The notes beneath the pieces are model-generated. The model had not been told where the DNA came from, did not search any database, and saw only the letters and a list, made by a program, of their open reading frames with translations. A program made the translations under genes and the position numbers. This document shows, in pieces, positions 20,047 to 30,249 of a stretch of 64,000 nt of DNA. Numbering within the stretch: the stretch's first letter is position 1; the number at the start of each line of letters is the position of its first letter. The DNA comes from Mixophyes australis. Lineage: Eukaryota; Chordata; Amphibia; Anura; Limnodynastidae. Where the stretch lies: positions 393,030,783-393,094,782 of the forward strand of contig JAVHZZ010000001.1 in NCBI GenBank assembly GCA_036250195.1. The letters run 5' to 3'.

Positions 20047-23040
20047 ATGGATTCAAAGCAGTCCACATATGATCTAAATGAGCAACCAGGTTCTGTCACC
20101 AGTCCTGATGTTAGTGTTCCCAGTACGTCATCTGGCCAAGGCGATGTCAAACAACAGAGTGTTTTCAAATTAGTGCAAAAAACAAAAACCCAAAAAAAAT
20201 TTACTGTATTGAAGCGAAAAAGAAGTGTAACTGAGCAAAAGTTAAGTGACGATAAAAAAAAAATTGCAAGCATGCCATTCTACACACGCAGTGGCAAAGA
20301 GAGAATGAGGCCTTCACCTTTGGCTATTAGTGGCAGATCCCAAAAAGTTACCCAGGCTACAATTGGTGCACAACTACTGTTACGCGTCAAAGCTGAGCTG
20401 CAAGATAACAGTGAGGCATTACAGGAGAATATTTGCTCTGATTCACAAATGACAACAATCCCTGTGGAGAGTCCATCCAACAGTGGGATGTCTAATCGTG
20501 AGCATTCTGCTGATGTGTGCCTTAATAGCCCGAGTGTAGCCGGTGATACCCAAATTGAGGATGCCACTTTGGAATTAGAAGAGGATGAGGGGGAGATTTG
20601 TGTAGGCGACGAGGGCGCTAATGAGGATGTTGATGAGGATGAGGTTGTTTGTGTAAGTCCTGCACCAGTGGCAGCAGTTCTGGCACGTGACAAGAAAAAG
20701 GCCATTGTCATGCCTGGGCATAAAACAAAAAAATCCACTTCTTATGTGTGGAATTATTTCTACCCAAATCCAGACAACAATTATATAGCCATTTGTAGTG
20801 TATGTGAAGCCACAGTCAGTCGAGGGAGGGACCTTAACCATCTTGGAACCTCGTCTATGTTACGCCATTTAACGAGAGTTCATGGCAAAGTGTTGGGAAA
20901 AGCTGAAAGTTCTTCCCAAAAGAATACAAGCACTCCCTCATCAGCTAAGACCCTCCGCTCACCGACATACCGACGGCTACAAAATACACCCACCACACCA
21001 TCCTCATCAATATCCTCAGTAGCGCTCGGAGTTAGCCCGGCATCCCACTTAAGGCTGGATGACTCCGGCACTATTATTGATTCCTCTGAAGAAAGCGTTA
21101 GTCCTGCTGCTGCTGTTGCTGCTGCTGGGGGTGAATCGTCATCCCAGAGGCAGGTGAATAAAATGAGCAGTCCTACATTTCAGCAATTAACTGTGAAACA
21201 ATCATTTGCGAAGGGAAGCAAATATGACAGCAGTCACCCAGTCGCCAAGCGAATCACAGACGCCATGGCTGCAATGTTAGTGTTAGATCTGCGTCCAATC
21301 TCCACAATAAACGCAGCTGGTTTTTCACAGTTAATTGAGGTTTTGTGTCCGCGTTACAGAATTCCATCGCGACACCATTTCTCCCGTAAAGCTATTCCAC
21401 AACTATACCAAAAAGTGTGTAAAAATGTAGAGATTGCGCTGAAAAATGCCATTCTGCCCACTGTTCACTTAACCACAGATATGTGGACAAGTGGAAGTGG
21501 CCAAACCAAAGACTATATGACTGTGACAGCCCACTGGGTTGGTCATTCACCTTTACCAGCAGGAACAGCAGCAGCATGTACACCACTACGTAACATTTGT
21601 CACAGGCAGGCCACTCTTTGTATCACCGGCTTCACTAACAGGCATACGGCTGACAATTTGTTACGCAAACTGAGAGATGTGATTGATGCATGGCTTATAC
21701 CACTCGGACTCTCCCCAGGGTATGTCATTTCAGATAACGCCAACAATATAGTGCGAGCATTACAGCTGGGTGATTTCCAACATATTCCCTGTTTTGCTCA
21801 CACCATCAACTTGGTGGTGCAGAGCTTCCTACGAAATAACCGTGGGGTGCAGGAGATGCTTTCGGTGGCCCGTAAAATTTCAGGCCATTTCAGGCATTCA
21901 GCCACAGCATGTAGGAGATTACAGCAGCTCCAAGAGCAGTTTAACTTGCCCTGCCACCAACTTAAGCAAGAGGTGGTAACTCGGTGGAATTCCACCATGT
22001 ACATGCTTCAGAGGATGGAGGAACAGCGCAAAGCCATCCAAGCATATTGCACAAGTCATGACATTGGGAAAGGAGGGGGGATGTATTTCACTCTTGCACA
22101 GTGGGGAATCCTTTCAGTGCTGTGCAAGGTGCTGAAACCATTTGAAGTTGTGACATGTGAGGTCAGTGCAGACTCTGCTAGTTTGAGCCAAGTCATTCCT
22201 TTAATTAGACTATTGGAAAAGCAGCTTGAGAAAATGAAGGAGGAGCTGAAAGCAAGCAATTCAGCAAAGTATGTTGGCCTTGTCGATCAAGTACTTAATT
22301 CGCTTCACAATGATCCTCGAGTTATTAAGATCTTGAACTCGGATCAATACGTTTTGGCCACTGTGCTTGATCCAAGGTTTAAAACCTACATTGAGTCTTT
22401 ACTTGTAAATGAGCGAGATGTGAACTTTTGCAAGGAGCTATTGCTCAGCAAGTTGGCCGCTGAACTGGGCCTCGGCTTGACGACGTGTCCTCCTTCACTT
22501 TCTCAAGCTGTTGCTCGTAAAAAATTAAATTTCCAAAAAAGAAGCAGGGAAGACACAGGGGGCAGACCAGAACAATTTAACATCTGGGCTGGTTTGAAGG
22601 ATTTTTCAAAAAAATGTGTCACTTTGCCCATAACTCCATCCAATATGAGTATAAACATGCAAAGGATGGTGGAGGATTACTTTCAAGAGGTAGTTGATAT
22701 GGAAATGTCAGACAGTCCCTTTCCTTACTGGGAAGAAAAGCAGGCCATTTGGAAACCCATGTACAAACTTGCTTTGCAATACCTAAGCTGCCCACCCTCC
22801 AGTGTGTACTCTGAACGAGTGTTCAGCACAGCAGGGAACTTAGTCAGTGATCGCCGTAGAAGGTTACTTCCCAAAAATGTGGAGAAAATGATGTTTATAA
22901 AAATGAACTACATCTTCCACGAGGAAGGCCTTCACCATCCAAGACATCCAAGCACTGACTGTTCTCTAATGGCGGATTCAAGCGGCGATGAATTGATAGT
23001 CTGTGATGATGACGTACACACTGATGAGGGTGAGGATTAA
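20047..23040 (+). CDS. hAT-Ac transposase, BED-finger type (997 aa)
   Basis: The transposase that would cut and reinsert the surrounding element. Residues 1 to about 230 form a low-similarity leader with a basic stretch (KRKRS near residue 58, KKK near 75) and an acidic patch around 175-205. A BED zinc finger follows: C250-x2-C253..H274-x4-H279, after an aromatic YVWNYF motif. The RNase H-like core shows D478 (TTDMWTS), D563 (ISDNANN), the C582-x2-H585 motif (CFAHTINL) and E923 (SERVFSTAGN). These correspond to the DDE triad and CxxH of hAT enzymes such as Hermes. The C-terminal YLSCPPSSVYSERVFS..SDRRRRLLP block is the hAT dimerisation region. At 997 aa it is longer than ZBED1-like relatives (about 700 aa), chiefly at the N terminus. 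This start was chosen because the same ATG opens the two truncated relatives and nothing upstream encodes an ATG. No stop or frameshift occurs, and all key residues are present. Confidence 0.95.
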   Translation: MDSKQSTYDLNEQPGSVTSPDVSVPSTSSGQGDVKQQSVFKLVQKTKTQKKFTVLKRKRSVTEQKLSDDKKKIASMPFYTRSGKERMRPSPLAISGRSQKVTQATIGAQLLLRVKAELQDNSEALQENICSDSQMTTIPVESPSNSGMSNREHSADVCLNSPSVAGDTQIEDATLELEEDEGEICVGDEGANEDVDEDEVVCVSPAPVAAVLARDKKKAIVMPGHKTKKSTSYVWNYFYPNPDNNYIAICSVCEATVSRGRDLNHLGTSSMLRHLTRVHGKVLGKAESSSQKNTSTPSSAKTLRSPTYRRLQNTPTTPSSSISSVALGVSPASHLRLDDSGTIIDSSEESVSPAAAVAAAGGESSSQRQVNKMSSPTFQQLTVKQSFAKGSKYDSSHPVAKRITDAMAAMLVLDLRPISTINAAGFSQLIEVLCPRYRIPSRHHFSRKAIPQLYQKVCKNVEIALKNAILPTVHLTTDMWTSGSGQTKDYMTVTAHWVGHSPLPAGTAAACTPLRNICHRQATLCITGFTNRHTADNLLRKLRDVIDAWLIPLGLSPGYVISDNANNIVRALQLGDFQHIPCFAHTINLVVQSFLRNNRGVQEMLSVARKISGHFRHSATACRRLQQLQEQFNLPCHQLKQEVVTRWNSTMYMLQRMEEQRKAIQAYCTSHDIGKGGGMYFTLAQWGILSVLCKVLKPFEVVTCEVSADSASLSQVIPLIRLLEKQLEKMKEELKASNSAKYVGLVDQVLNSLHNDPRVIKILNSDQYVLATVLDPRFKTYIESLLVNERDVNFCKELLLSKLAAELGLGLTTCPPSLSQAVARKKLNFQKRSREDTGGRPEQFNIWAGLKDFSKKCVTLPITPSNMSINMQRMVEDYFQEVVDMEMSDSPFPYWEEKQAIWKPMYKLALQYLSCPPSSVYSERVFSTAGNLVSDRRRRLLPKNVEKMMFIKMNYIFHEEGLHHPRHPSTDCSLMADSSGDELIVCDDDVHTDEGED

Positions 23041-23240
23041 GCTGAAGATGATGCCGATAACATCTTTTTAAAACTTTCTATGTAAGTGTAGGGTGCAATC
23101 TACCCCCAAAGAGGAAAGGGACTTGTGGCATTTCCATATCACATACCATCTTGAAAGGCTGCTGTTAGGGAAATTTATCCTTAAGGGTAGGGTGTCATAG
23201 ACAGAGTGACCCTAAACTGGCTTTGTCCATTTTTCATAAT
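23041..23240. other. Transposase 3' flank before the second array
   Basis: About 200 bp after the TAA stop with no obvious AATAAA. In the deleted copy an AATAAA occurs farther downstream at 28,058-28,063; the equivalent place here (about 23,937) lacks it because a few bases are missing. Confidence 0.45.
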
Positions 23241-23840
23241 ATTGTACAGTCTATAATGGCTGAATTTTTGGGTATTTTATACAAGTGGAGGGGGGCCTAG
23301 AGAGACAGAAACCAAACTGGCTTTCTCCATGTCAATTAATATTGTACAGTCTATAATGGCTGAATTTTTTGGTATTTTATACAAGTGGAGGGGGGCCTTG
23401 AGAGACAGAAACCAAACTGGCTTTCTCCATGTCAATTAATATTGTACAGTCTATAATGGCTGAATTTTTTGGTATTTTATACAAGTGGAGGGGGGCCTTG
23501 AGAGACAGAAACCAAACTGGCTTTCTCCATGTCAATTAATATTGTACAGTCTATAATGGCTGAATTTTTTGGTATTTTATACAAGTGGAGGGGGGCCTTG
23601 AGAGACAGAAACCAAACTGGCTTTCTCCATGTCAATTAATATTGTACAGTCTATAATGGCTGAATTTTTTGGTATTTTATACAAGTGGAGGGGGGCCTTG
23701 AGAGACAGAAACCAAACTGGCTTTCTCCATGTCAATTAATATTGTACAGTCTATAATGGCTGAATTTTTTGGTATTTTATACAAGTGGAGGGGGGCCTTG
23801 AGAGACAGAAACCAAACTGGCTTTTTCCATTTCTTTACAT
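23241..23840. repeat. Second 100-bp tandem array behind the transposase (6 units)
   Basis: Six units of exactly 100 bp, starting ATTGTACAGTCTATAATGGC and containing GAGAGACAGAAACCAAACTG. They are unrelated in sequence to the upstream array but have the same period. Inner units are almost identical. The deleted copy keeps about three or four degenerate units (27,560-27,950), and the inverted copy a different, longer version. Confidence 0.95.
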
Positions 23841-24064
23841 ATTTAACTATAAGTGTAGGGTGTAATATACATTCAAAGACGATGGCTGCATTGCCAATAT
23901 GCATAGATGGAGAGGAAGACAATCTGTTTTGTGTGTAGAATAGGCCTACCAACGAAGAATTAAACTGTTTTTTTGGATGATTTATTACCTCAACAATTAG
24001 ATTACTTGTCTCTAAAACAGTTGGAGCACTAAATTGGGTTAATTTAGGCCCAAAAACATGGATT

Positions 24065-24207
24065 TTCCCAAAAAATAGCAAAACAAAACCAAACAAAACC
24101 AAAACCAAAACCAAAACACGCAATGGAGGTTTTGCAAAACCAAAACCAAAACCAAAACACGACGGTAATCCAGATCCAAAACCGAATCCAAAACCAAAAC
24201 ACGGGGG
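24065..24207. repeat. CCAAAA hexamer cluster in the 3' subterminal region
   Basis: An irregular run of CCAAAA/CAAAAC hexamers within 160 bp of the right terminus, interrupted by AACACG motifs. It is conserved in the 25,245 copy (28,203-28,330) and the inverted 35,922 copy (35,940-36,040, as TTTTGG). Clusters of short subterminal repeats bind the transposase in other hAT elements such as Ac; the same role here is inference. Confidence 0.8.
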
Positions 24208-24231
24208 TCAGTGACCATCTCTAGTCCAAAG

Positions 24232-24544
24232 AGACCATGATCATATGTATGCACTGCAATTGTGCATCTATATTAGTGTAAGTTTTGCTATTTAACAATA
24301 ATTAGGTGCAAAACCAAACACTATTCATTAGCTTAGGACAACTTCCTTTCAACATATCCCTAGAAATTAAATAACTTTCATCAAAGCACCCCATGCTTCT
24401 AGATACAAAGCATAGTTATAGGTTGGGAAGCAGGGGAGTGCTGACAACTTTTGGCCTGTGGGGGAAAAGACAAGCTCTTCTTAACAAAAAAGGTACATAC
24501 ATTGTTTTACATATCCAGTTTAATCTGAAAAACTGTTATCTGAA
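24232..24544. other. Unassigned spacer between hAT copy and minisatellite
   Basis: No gene or repeat end recognised in this stretch apart from the TSD remnant at its left edge. Confidence 0.4.
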
Positions 24545-24731
24545 AGAGTTATAATCAGTCCCATATGACTCCTATTCAATGCAGAAAATATTCTAGTGAC
24601 CTATATACAATACAGAGAATATTTCAGTGAATTATATACAATACAGACAGCATTTTAGTGATCGATAAACAACACACAAAATCCTCTTGTGACCTCTAAA
24701 TAATATAAAGAGCATTCTGGTAACATATATA
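24545..24731. repeat. 31-bp minisatellite, left part
   Basis: About five diverged units built on CATTCTAGTGACCTATATAC followed by AATACAGAGAG. The array stops abruptly at 24,731 and resumes at 29,183, showing that the intervening 4.45 kb is an insertion. Confidence 0.85.
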
Positions 24732-25593
24732 CAGATTGAACTGGCCCACCGGGGTACCGGGGAGCTCCCCAGTGGGCATCATTGCCTAAGGGTCCCATCC
24801 ACCTACCCTAAAGGATAGGCACCAAACCAACCAGGGGCACTGCTGCAGTAAACTTGAAGGTAAATTTAATCACCAATCGCCGGCTTCATATTACCGCTGC
24901 TCTCTTCTGCTGTGGTAAGTGGGACTCAGTAGCACTGACTGGTTTGAGTAGTCTGACCACATGCGAAGAGTGCACCGGAAATATGGCATTGGCGTGACGG
25001 CGTCTGTGCAGAAGATAGCAGAGGCTTGCTATTTTCTGTGCAGGCGCCAGCACCTCATTTCAGTGATCTCTTTAGGGGCAGTGAACAGAGAGGACTAATG
25101 ACCATTGTTGGTGTGAAGAGATGAAGTGTGGTCATGGTTGACTAAAGTAGAGGATGTAGGAGGTCAGGAAGAAAAGCAGCGAAGAATTTATCCGCTGCCA
25201 GAGAATAAGGCTGAGTACACACTACAGTGTTTTTCACTAATTATTAGAGATGGGCGGGTCCGGTTCTCCGAGAACCGAACCCACCCGAACTTTGGGTATC
25301 CGAGTACCGAGCTGAGCAGCTCGGTACTCTCCTGCCCATTCCGAATCCAAATCGAGGCCGAACGTCATTGTGACGTCGTCGGATCTCGGGACTCGGTTCT
25401 CGCGATACTTCAACTTTATAAATACACGCCTCCACAGCAATCCATCGCCATTTGACAGAGGGAGAGAGCAGGGTGTAGTCATAGGCTAATTAGAGCAGGG
25501 ACAGAGAATACAATATTGTTCTTGCAATTGCTCTAACCAAAATCGCTAGTGCAGAGAGGAGGATAGAGGTTTATTATTTTTTCTTCATATTTG

Positions 25594-26893
25594 GCACTCC
25601 CCAGCGCTTTTGGGGTGTCCCCCATAATTGTGCATTAATATTTCTGGCTGTCAAAAGTCATATCTGTCAGCAGTATCTACTAAATAATTTTTAGCACTCC
25701 TCAGTGTTTTTGGGGTGTCCTCCCTAATTGTGCATTAATATTTCTGGCTGTCAAAAGTCATATCTGTCAGCAGTATCTACTAAATAATTTTTAGCACTCC
25801 TCAGTGTTTTTGGGGTGTCCTCCCTAATTGTGCATTAATATTTCTGGCTGTCAAAAGTCATATCTGTCAGCAGTATCTACTCAATAATTTTTAGCACTCC
25901 TCAGTGTTTTTGGGGTGTCCTCCCTAATTGTGCATTAATATTTCTGGCTGTCAAAAGTCATATCTGTCAGCAGTATCTACTCAATAATTTTTAGCACTCC
26001 TCAGTGTTTTTGGGGTGTCCTCCCTAATTGTGCATTAATATTTCTGGCTGTCAAAAGTCATATCTGTCAGCAGTATCTACTCAATAATTTTTAGCACTCC
26101 TCAGTGTTTTTGGGGTGTCCTCCCTAATTGTGCATTAATATTTCTGGCTGTCAAAAGTCATATCTGTCAGCAGTATCTACTCAATAATTTTTAGCACTCC
26201 TCAGTGTTTTTGGGGTGTCCTCCCTAATTGTGCATTAATATTTCTGGCTGTCAAAAGTCATATCTGTCAGCAGTATCTACTCAATAATTTTTAGCACTCC
26301 TCAGTGTTTTTGGGGTGTCCTCCCTAATTGTGCATTAATATTTCTGGCTGTCAAAAGTCATATCTGTCAGCAGTATCTACTAAATAATTTTTAGCACTCC
26401 TCAGTGTTTTTGGGGTGTCCTCCCTAATTGTGCATTAATATTTCTGGCTGTCAAAAGTCATATCTGTCAGCAGTATCTACTAAATAATTTTTAGCACTCC
26501 TCAGTGTTTTTGGGGTGTCCTCCCTAATTGTGCATTAATATTTCTGGCTGTCAAAAGTCATATCTGTCAGCAGTATCTACTCAATAATTTTTAGCACTCC
26601 TCAGTGTTTTTGGGGTGTCCTCCCTAATTGTGCATTAATATTTCTGGCTGTCAAAAGTCATATCTGTCAGCAGTATCTACTCAATAATTTTTAGCACTCC
26701 TCAGTGTTTTTGGGGTGTCCTCCCTAATTGTGCATTAATATTTCTGGCTGTCAAAAGTCATATCTGTCAGCAGTATCTACTCAATAATTTTTAGCACTCC
26801 TCAGTGTTTTTGGGGTGTCCTCCCTAATTGTGCATTAATATTTCTGGCTGTCAAAAGTCATAACTGTCAGCAGAATCTACTAAATAATTTTTA
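25594..26893. repeat. 100-bp tandem array in the deleted hAT copy (13 units)
   Basis: Thirteen units in the same register as the array at 18,522-20,020. Most inner units carry CTACTCA, whereas the complete copy mostly has CTACTAA. The array has therefore been homogenised separately in each copy. Confidence 0.95.
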
Positions 26894-26919
26894 GCACTCC
26901 CCAGTGGTTTGCGCTCAGA

Positions 26920-27579
26920 ATGGATTCAAAGCAGTCCACATATGATCTAAATGAGCAACCAGGTTCTGTCACCAGTCCTGATGTTAGTGTTCCCAGTACG
27001 TCATCTGGCCAAGGCGATGTCAAACAACAGAGTGTTTTCAAATTAGTGCAAAAAACAAAAACCAAAAAAAAATTTACTGTATTGAAGCGAAAAAGAAGTG
27101 TAACTGAGCAAAAGTTAAGTGACGATAAAAAAAAAATTGCAAGCATGCCATTCTACACACGCAGTGGCAAAGAGAGAATGAGGCCTTCACCTTTGGCTAT
27201 TAGTGGCAGATCCCAAAAAGTTACCCAGCCTACAATTGGTGCACAACTACTGTTACGCGTCCAAGCCGAGCTGCAAGATAACAGTGAGGCATTACAGGAG
27301 AATATTTGCTCTGATTCACAAATGACAACAATCCCTGTGGAGAGTCCATCCAACAGTGGGATGTCTAATCGTGAGCATTCTGCTGATGTGTGCCTTAATA
27401 GCCCGAGTGTAGCCGGTGATACCCAAATTGAGGATGCCACTTTGGAATTAGAAGAGGATGAGGGGGAGATTTGTGTAGGCGACGAGGGCGCTAATGATGA
27501 TGTTGATGATTATGATGCAGCCAGATACCAAATTGCCTTTCTCAATTTCTATTTATATTCTAGATTATATAACGGCTGA
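26920..27579 (+). pseudogene. Truncated hAT transposase, N-terminal part only (219 aa frame)
   Basis: The first about 205 residues match the complete transposase almost exactly, including the basic and acidic stretches. The frame then runs through DDYDA into RYQIAFLNFYLYSRLYNG, derived from 3'-array DNA, and stops. BED finger, catalytic residues and dimerisation region are absent, so it cannot transpose DNA. The frame is open and its promoter is retained, so a short protein could be made. The same fusion junction occurs in the inverted copy at 36,771-37,470. Confidence 0.9.
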
Positions 27580-28679
27580 ATAGTTTTCTATTTTACTCCT
27601 AGTGGAGAGAGGATCTGATGCAGACAGATACCAAACTGCCTTTGTCCATTTCAATTTATATTGTACAGTATATAACGGCTGAATTTATTAGTATTTTATA
27701 CAAGTGGAGGGTGGCCTAGAGAGACAAAAACCAAACTGGCTTTCTCCATGTCAATTAATATTGTACAGTCTATAACGGCTGGATTTTTTGGTATTTTATA
27801 CAAGTGGAGGGGGGCCTAGAGAGACAGAAACCAAACTGGCTTTCTCCATGTCAATTAATATTGTACAGTCTATAATGGCTGAATTTTTTGTTTTTTTAAA
27901 AAAGTGGAGGGGGGCCTATAGAGACAGAAAGCAAACTGTCTTTTTCCATTTCTTTACATATTTAACTATAAGTGTAGGGTGTAATATACATTCAAAGACG
28001 ATGGCTGCATTGCCAATATGCATAGATGGAGAGGAAGACAATCTGTTTTGTGTGTAGAATAAATGAAGGCCTACCAACGAAGAATTAAACAGTTTTTTTG
28101 GATGATTTATTACCTCAACAATTAGATTACTTATCTCTAAAACAGTTGGAGCACTAAATTGGGTTATTTTAGGCACAAAAACATGTATTTTCCAACAAAA
28201 TAGCAAAACAAAACCAAACAAAACCAAAACCAAAACCAAAACACGCAATGGCGGTTTTGCAAAACCAAAACCAAAACCAAAACACAACGGTAATCCAGAT
28301 CCAAAACCGAATCCAAAACCAAAACACGGGGGTCAGTGACCATCTCTACTAATTATTGCCCCAATCACCCAATAATCAAGTGTTTGGTCCAATATCGCAT
28401 TAGTGTGTACGCTCCAGTAATGAACAATTTTTGTTCCAAAGCACATTTTATCGTTTGATTTGATTTTGAAACCAGACTAAAAATCTCGTTCAATGATGGA
28501 ATGATGTTCTGCCAATTCTGCAGTGTGCATGTACTCACAGCTGGCAGTGTCTATAGCTCTCTATGTAGTGTGCAGAGTCACAATCTTTTCAGCTGATAGT
28601 TATGACAGATGAAGAGCACAAATCTGATGGTATATTGTGTTAAACATTAATAGTGTGTACACGGGAATCGGCATGCTGA

Positions 28680-28870
28680 TTGAGACTGGGGAGGTTTGAA
28701 TGGCATGTGAGGGCATATGGGGAGGTCTGAGTGGCATTGCAACATGTGGGAGGACTGATTGGCATGTGACTGGCATGTGGGGAAGCCTGAGAGGCACACG
28801 GAGACATGTGGGGAAGTCTGAGTGGCATGGCTTGCATGTGGGAAGGTATGAGTTGCAAGTGGAGCAGTTT
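28680..28870. repeat. Irregular GGGGAGGTCTGAGTGGCATG repeats
   Basis: Six or so diverged units of variable length (about 25-35 bp) ending in GGCATG or CATGTG, within the composite insertion right of the deleted hAT copy. Frames on the minus strand are repeat artefacts. Confidence 0.8.
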
Positions 28871-29182
28871 CAGTGTACATGAGGGACCTGAGGGCATTTG
28901 GGGCTGTTTTCGAGCAAGGGAGAGAAATATGGGTGCATTTTGGTATGAGTAATGTGGTAGTGCTGAGGTTTTATTGAGGATGATTTTTTAAGTCTTGAAA
29001 TTAAAGGAAATAAGCGTTCTTTTTTGAGGTTGGAGGGCCACACATGACACCCTAGACGTATACTGAGTTGCACATCACTGCCCTAAATGCGGGCAGCCCT
29101 TTGCTTAAACTGCACCCCACTAATGATTGGTCATCATAGCCACCATAGCTTTTCCCCGGTAAGCCATTTATGACACAGTCTG

Positions 29183-29580
29183 CAATATATATATATATAA
29201 TACAGATAGCATTCCAGTAACATATATTTTATACAATACAGAGATCATTCTAGTGATATACAATCAAAACAGAATACATTCTAGTGACTGATAGGCAGTG
29301 CAGACAGCAATCTAGTGAACAATATATAATACAAAAAGCATTCCAGTGATTTTTTTATAGCATACAGAGAGCATTCTGGCAAGCAATCTACAATACAAAG
29401 AGCATCCTAGTGACCTATATACAATATAGAGAGCATCCTAGTGACCAATATACAATACAGAAAGCAAACTAGTAACCAAAATACAATAGAGAGAGCATCC
29501 AAGTGACCTCTATAAAATACAAAAAGTATTCCAGTGACTTTTACACATTACAGACTGTATTTTCATGACCACAACACAAG
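29183..29580. repeat. 31-bp minisatellite, right part
   Basis: About twelve units, most exactly 31 bp, of the same type as 24,545-24,731 (for example CATCCTAGTGACCTATATAC followed by AATATAGAGAG). Units are well diverged, so the array is old. Confidence 0.9.
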
Positions 29581-29644
29581 ACATCAATGCATACTAATGG
29601 CTACTATTTAATTCCTACACTTTTCTAGAGGCCTCTACAAAATG

Positions 29645-29880
29645 GAGGCCTCCAAATTTCTGGTGATTTTAAATGCAAGTCATCCAAATCTCTGTTGACT
29701 TTTTAAAGCATGTCCCCCAAATGTTTGTTGGTGTTAGAGTGCAGACCCCTACAATCTCCTAGGCCTTTTAAAGCAGATCACCACAAATCTTTTGTGGCCT
29801 TACAATATAGACTTCAGTCTATGGTAGCTTTATAATCCAAACAATTCATAATCTCTGGTGGCTTTACTATACATGCCGCA
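29645..29880. repeat. Diverged tandem repeat of about 33 bp
   Basis: Seven or so degraded units sharing CCAAATCTCTGGTGGCTTT and a TAAANNCAGA-like end. It directly follows the 31-bp array, so two old minisatellites lie side by side. Confidence 0.65.
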
Positions 29881-29924
29881 GACCCATGTTGCATTTACTA
29901 TACAGAACTCGGTTCTCTTTATAA

Positions 29925-30247
29925 TTGAGATATGTGGCTTAGTGGTTAGCACTTCTGCCTCACAGCACTGGGGTCATGAGTTTGATTCCCGACCATGTCA
30001 AGTTTGTGTGTTCTCCCCGTGCTTGCGTGGGTGTGCTCCGGTTTCCTCCCACACTCCAAAGAACATACTGGTAGGTTAATTGGATGCTATTAATGTGCCC
30101 TTCATCTCTCTCGGTGAGTGTGTATGTTAGGGGATTTAGATTGTAAGCAGGGGGTGATGTGAATGAGTTATAGGGCAGGGAGTGATGTGAATGAGTTCTC
30201 TGTGCAATGCTGCAGAATTAGTGGCGCTATATAAATAAATAGATGAT
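29925..30247 (+). mobile_element. tRNA-derived SINE with shared LINE-type tail
   Basis: The 5' part is tRNA-like. An A box, TGGCTTAGTGG (29,935-29,945), fits TRGYNNARNNG fully, and a B box at 29,979-29,989 (AGTTTGATTCC) fits at nine of eleven positions. A central segment with CTCCGGTTTCCTCCCACACT resembles conserved SINE bodies in fish and amphibians. The 3' part ends GGCGCTATATAAATAAATAG followed by a GATGAT tail, the tail also seen in 5'-truncated fragments at 17,158, 33,421 and 46,925. It is probably full length. The TSD is unclear. Confidence 0.8.
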
Positions 30248-30249
30248 GA

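Larger units (their letters stand above)
18173..24223 (+). mobile_element. Complete, apparently autonomous hAT-Ac transposon
   Basis: A 6051-bp element with ends TAGAGATGG and CCATCTCTA and a perfect 8-bp TSD, GTCCAAAG, at 18,165-18,172 and 24,224-24,231. In order it holds terminal hairpins, a TATA box, fifteen 100-bp direct repeats, one uninterrupted 997-codon transposase gene, six copies of an unrelated 100-bp repeat, and a CCAAAA-rich 3' subterminal region. The ends are asymmetric beyond the first nine bases. The TSD fits nTnnnnAn of the hAT-Ac branch. Intact coding capacity and an unmutated TSD suggest a recent insertion. Two internally deleted relatives lie at 25,245-28,348 and, inverted, at 35,922-38,644. 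Activity cannot be judged from sequence alone. Confidence 0.95.
25245..28348 (+). mobile_element. Internally deleted copy of the hAT-Ac transposon
   Basis: A 3104-bp copy with the same TAGAGATGG/CCATCTCTA ends and a perfect 8-bp TSD, CTAATTAT, at 25,237-25,244 and 28,349-28,356. It keeps the 5' hairpins, TATA box, 13 of the 100-bp units, the first 200 or so codons of the transposase and the CCAAAA cluster. It lacks the BED finger and catalytic core: the coding sequence jumps at about 27,510 into degenerate 3'-array sequence. Shared parts are nearly identical to the complete copy by eye, so it is young. Confidence 0.95.
24732..29182. mobile_element. Composite insertion in the minisatellite, CAGAxTG-ended hAT-like
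   Basis: 4451 bp separating two halves of one 31-bp minisatellite. The left end, with ACTGGCCCACCGGGG and a CCGGGGAGCTCCCCAG inverted repeat, matches the left end at 35,021 and resembles 63,746. The right end TACCGGGG..CAGTCTG is a weak inverted match. Flanks CATATATA and CAATATAT are AT-rich and do not settle the TSD. The deleted hAT element at 25,245-28,348 is nested inside. The remaining sequence encodes nothing recognised. Confidence 0.55.

Noticed and set aside
20007..22259. Antisense and alternate-frame ORFs across the transposase and its arrays
   Set aside because: They overlap the intact 997-aa frame and have no domain resemblance; they are shadows.
24065..24207. Telomere-like repeat
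   Set aside because: CCAAAA runs are irregular, lie inside a transposon terminus and recur in each copy; not a telomeric tract.
29935..29990. Genuine tRNA gene
   Set aside because: A and B boxes are present, but the sequence continues into a SINE body and (GAT)n tail and no full cloverleaf is evident.
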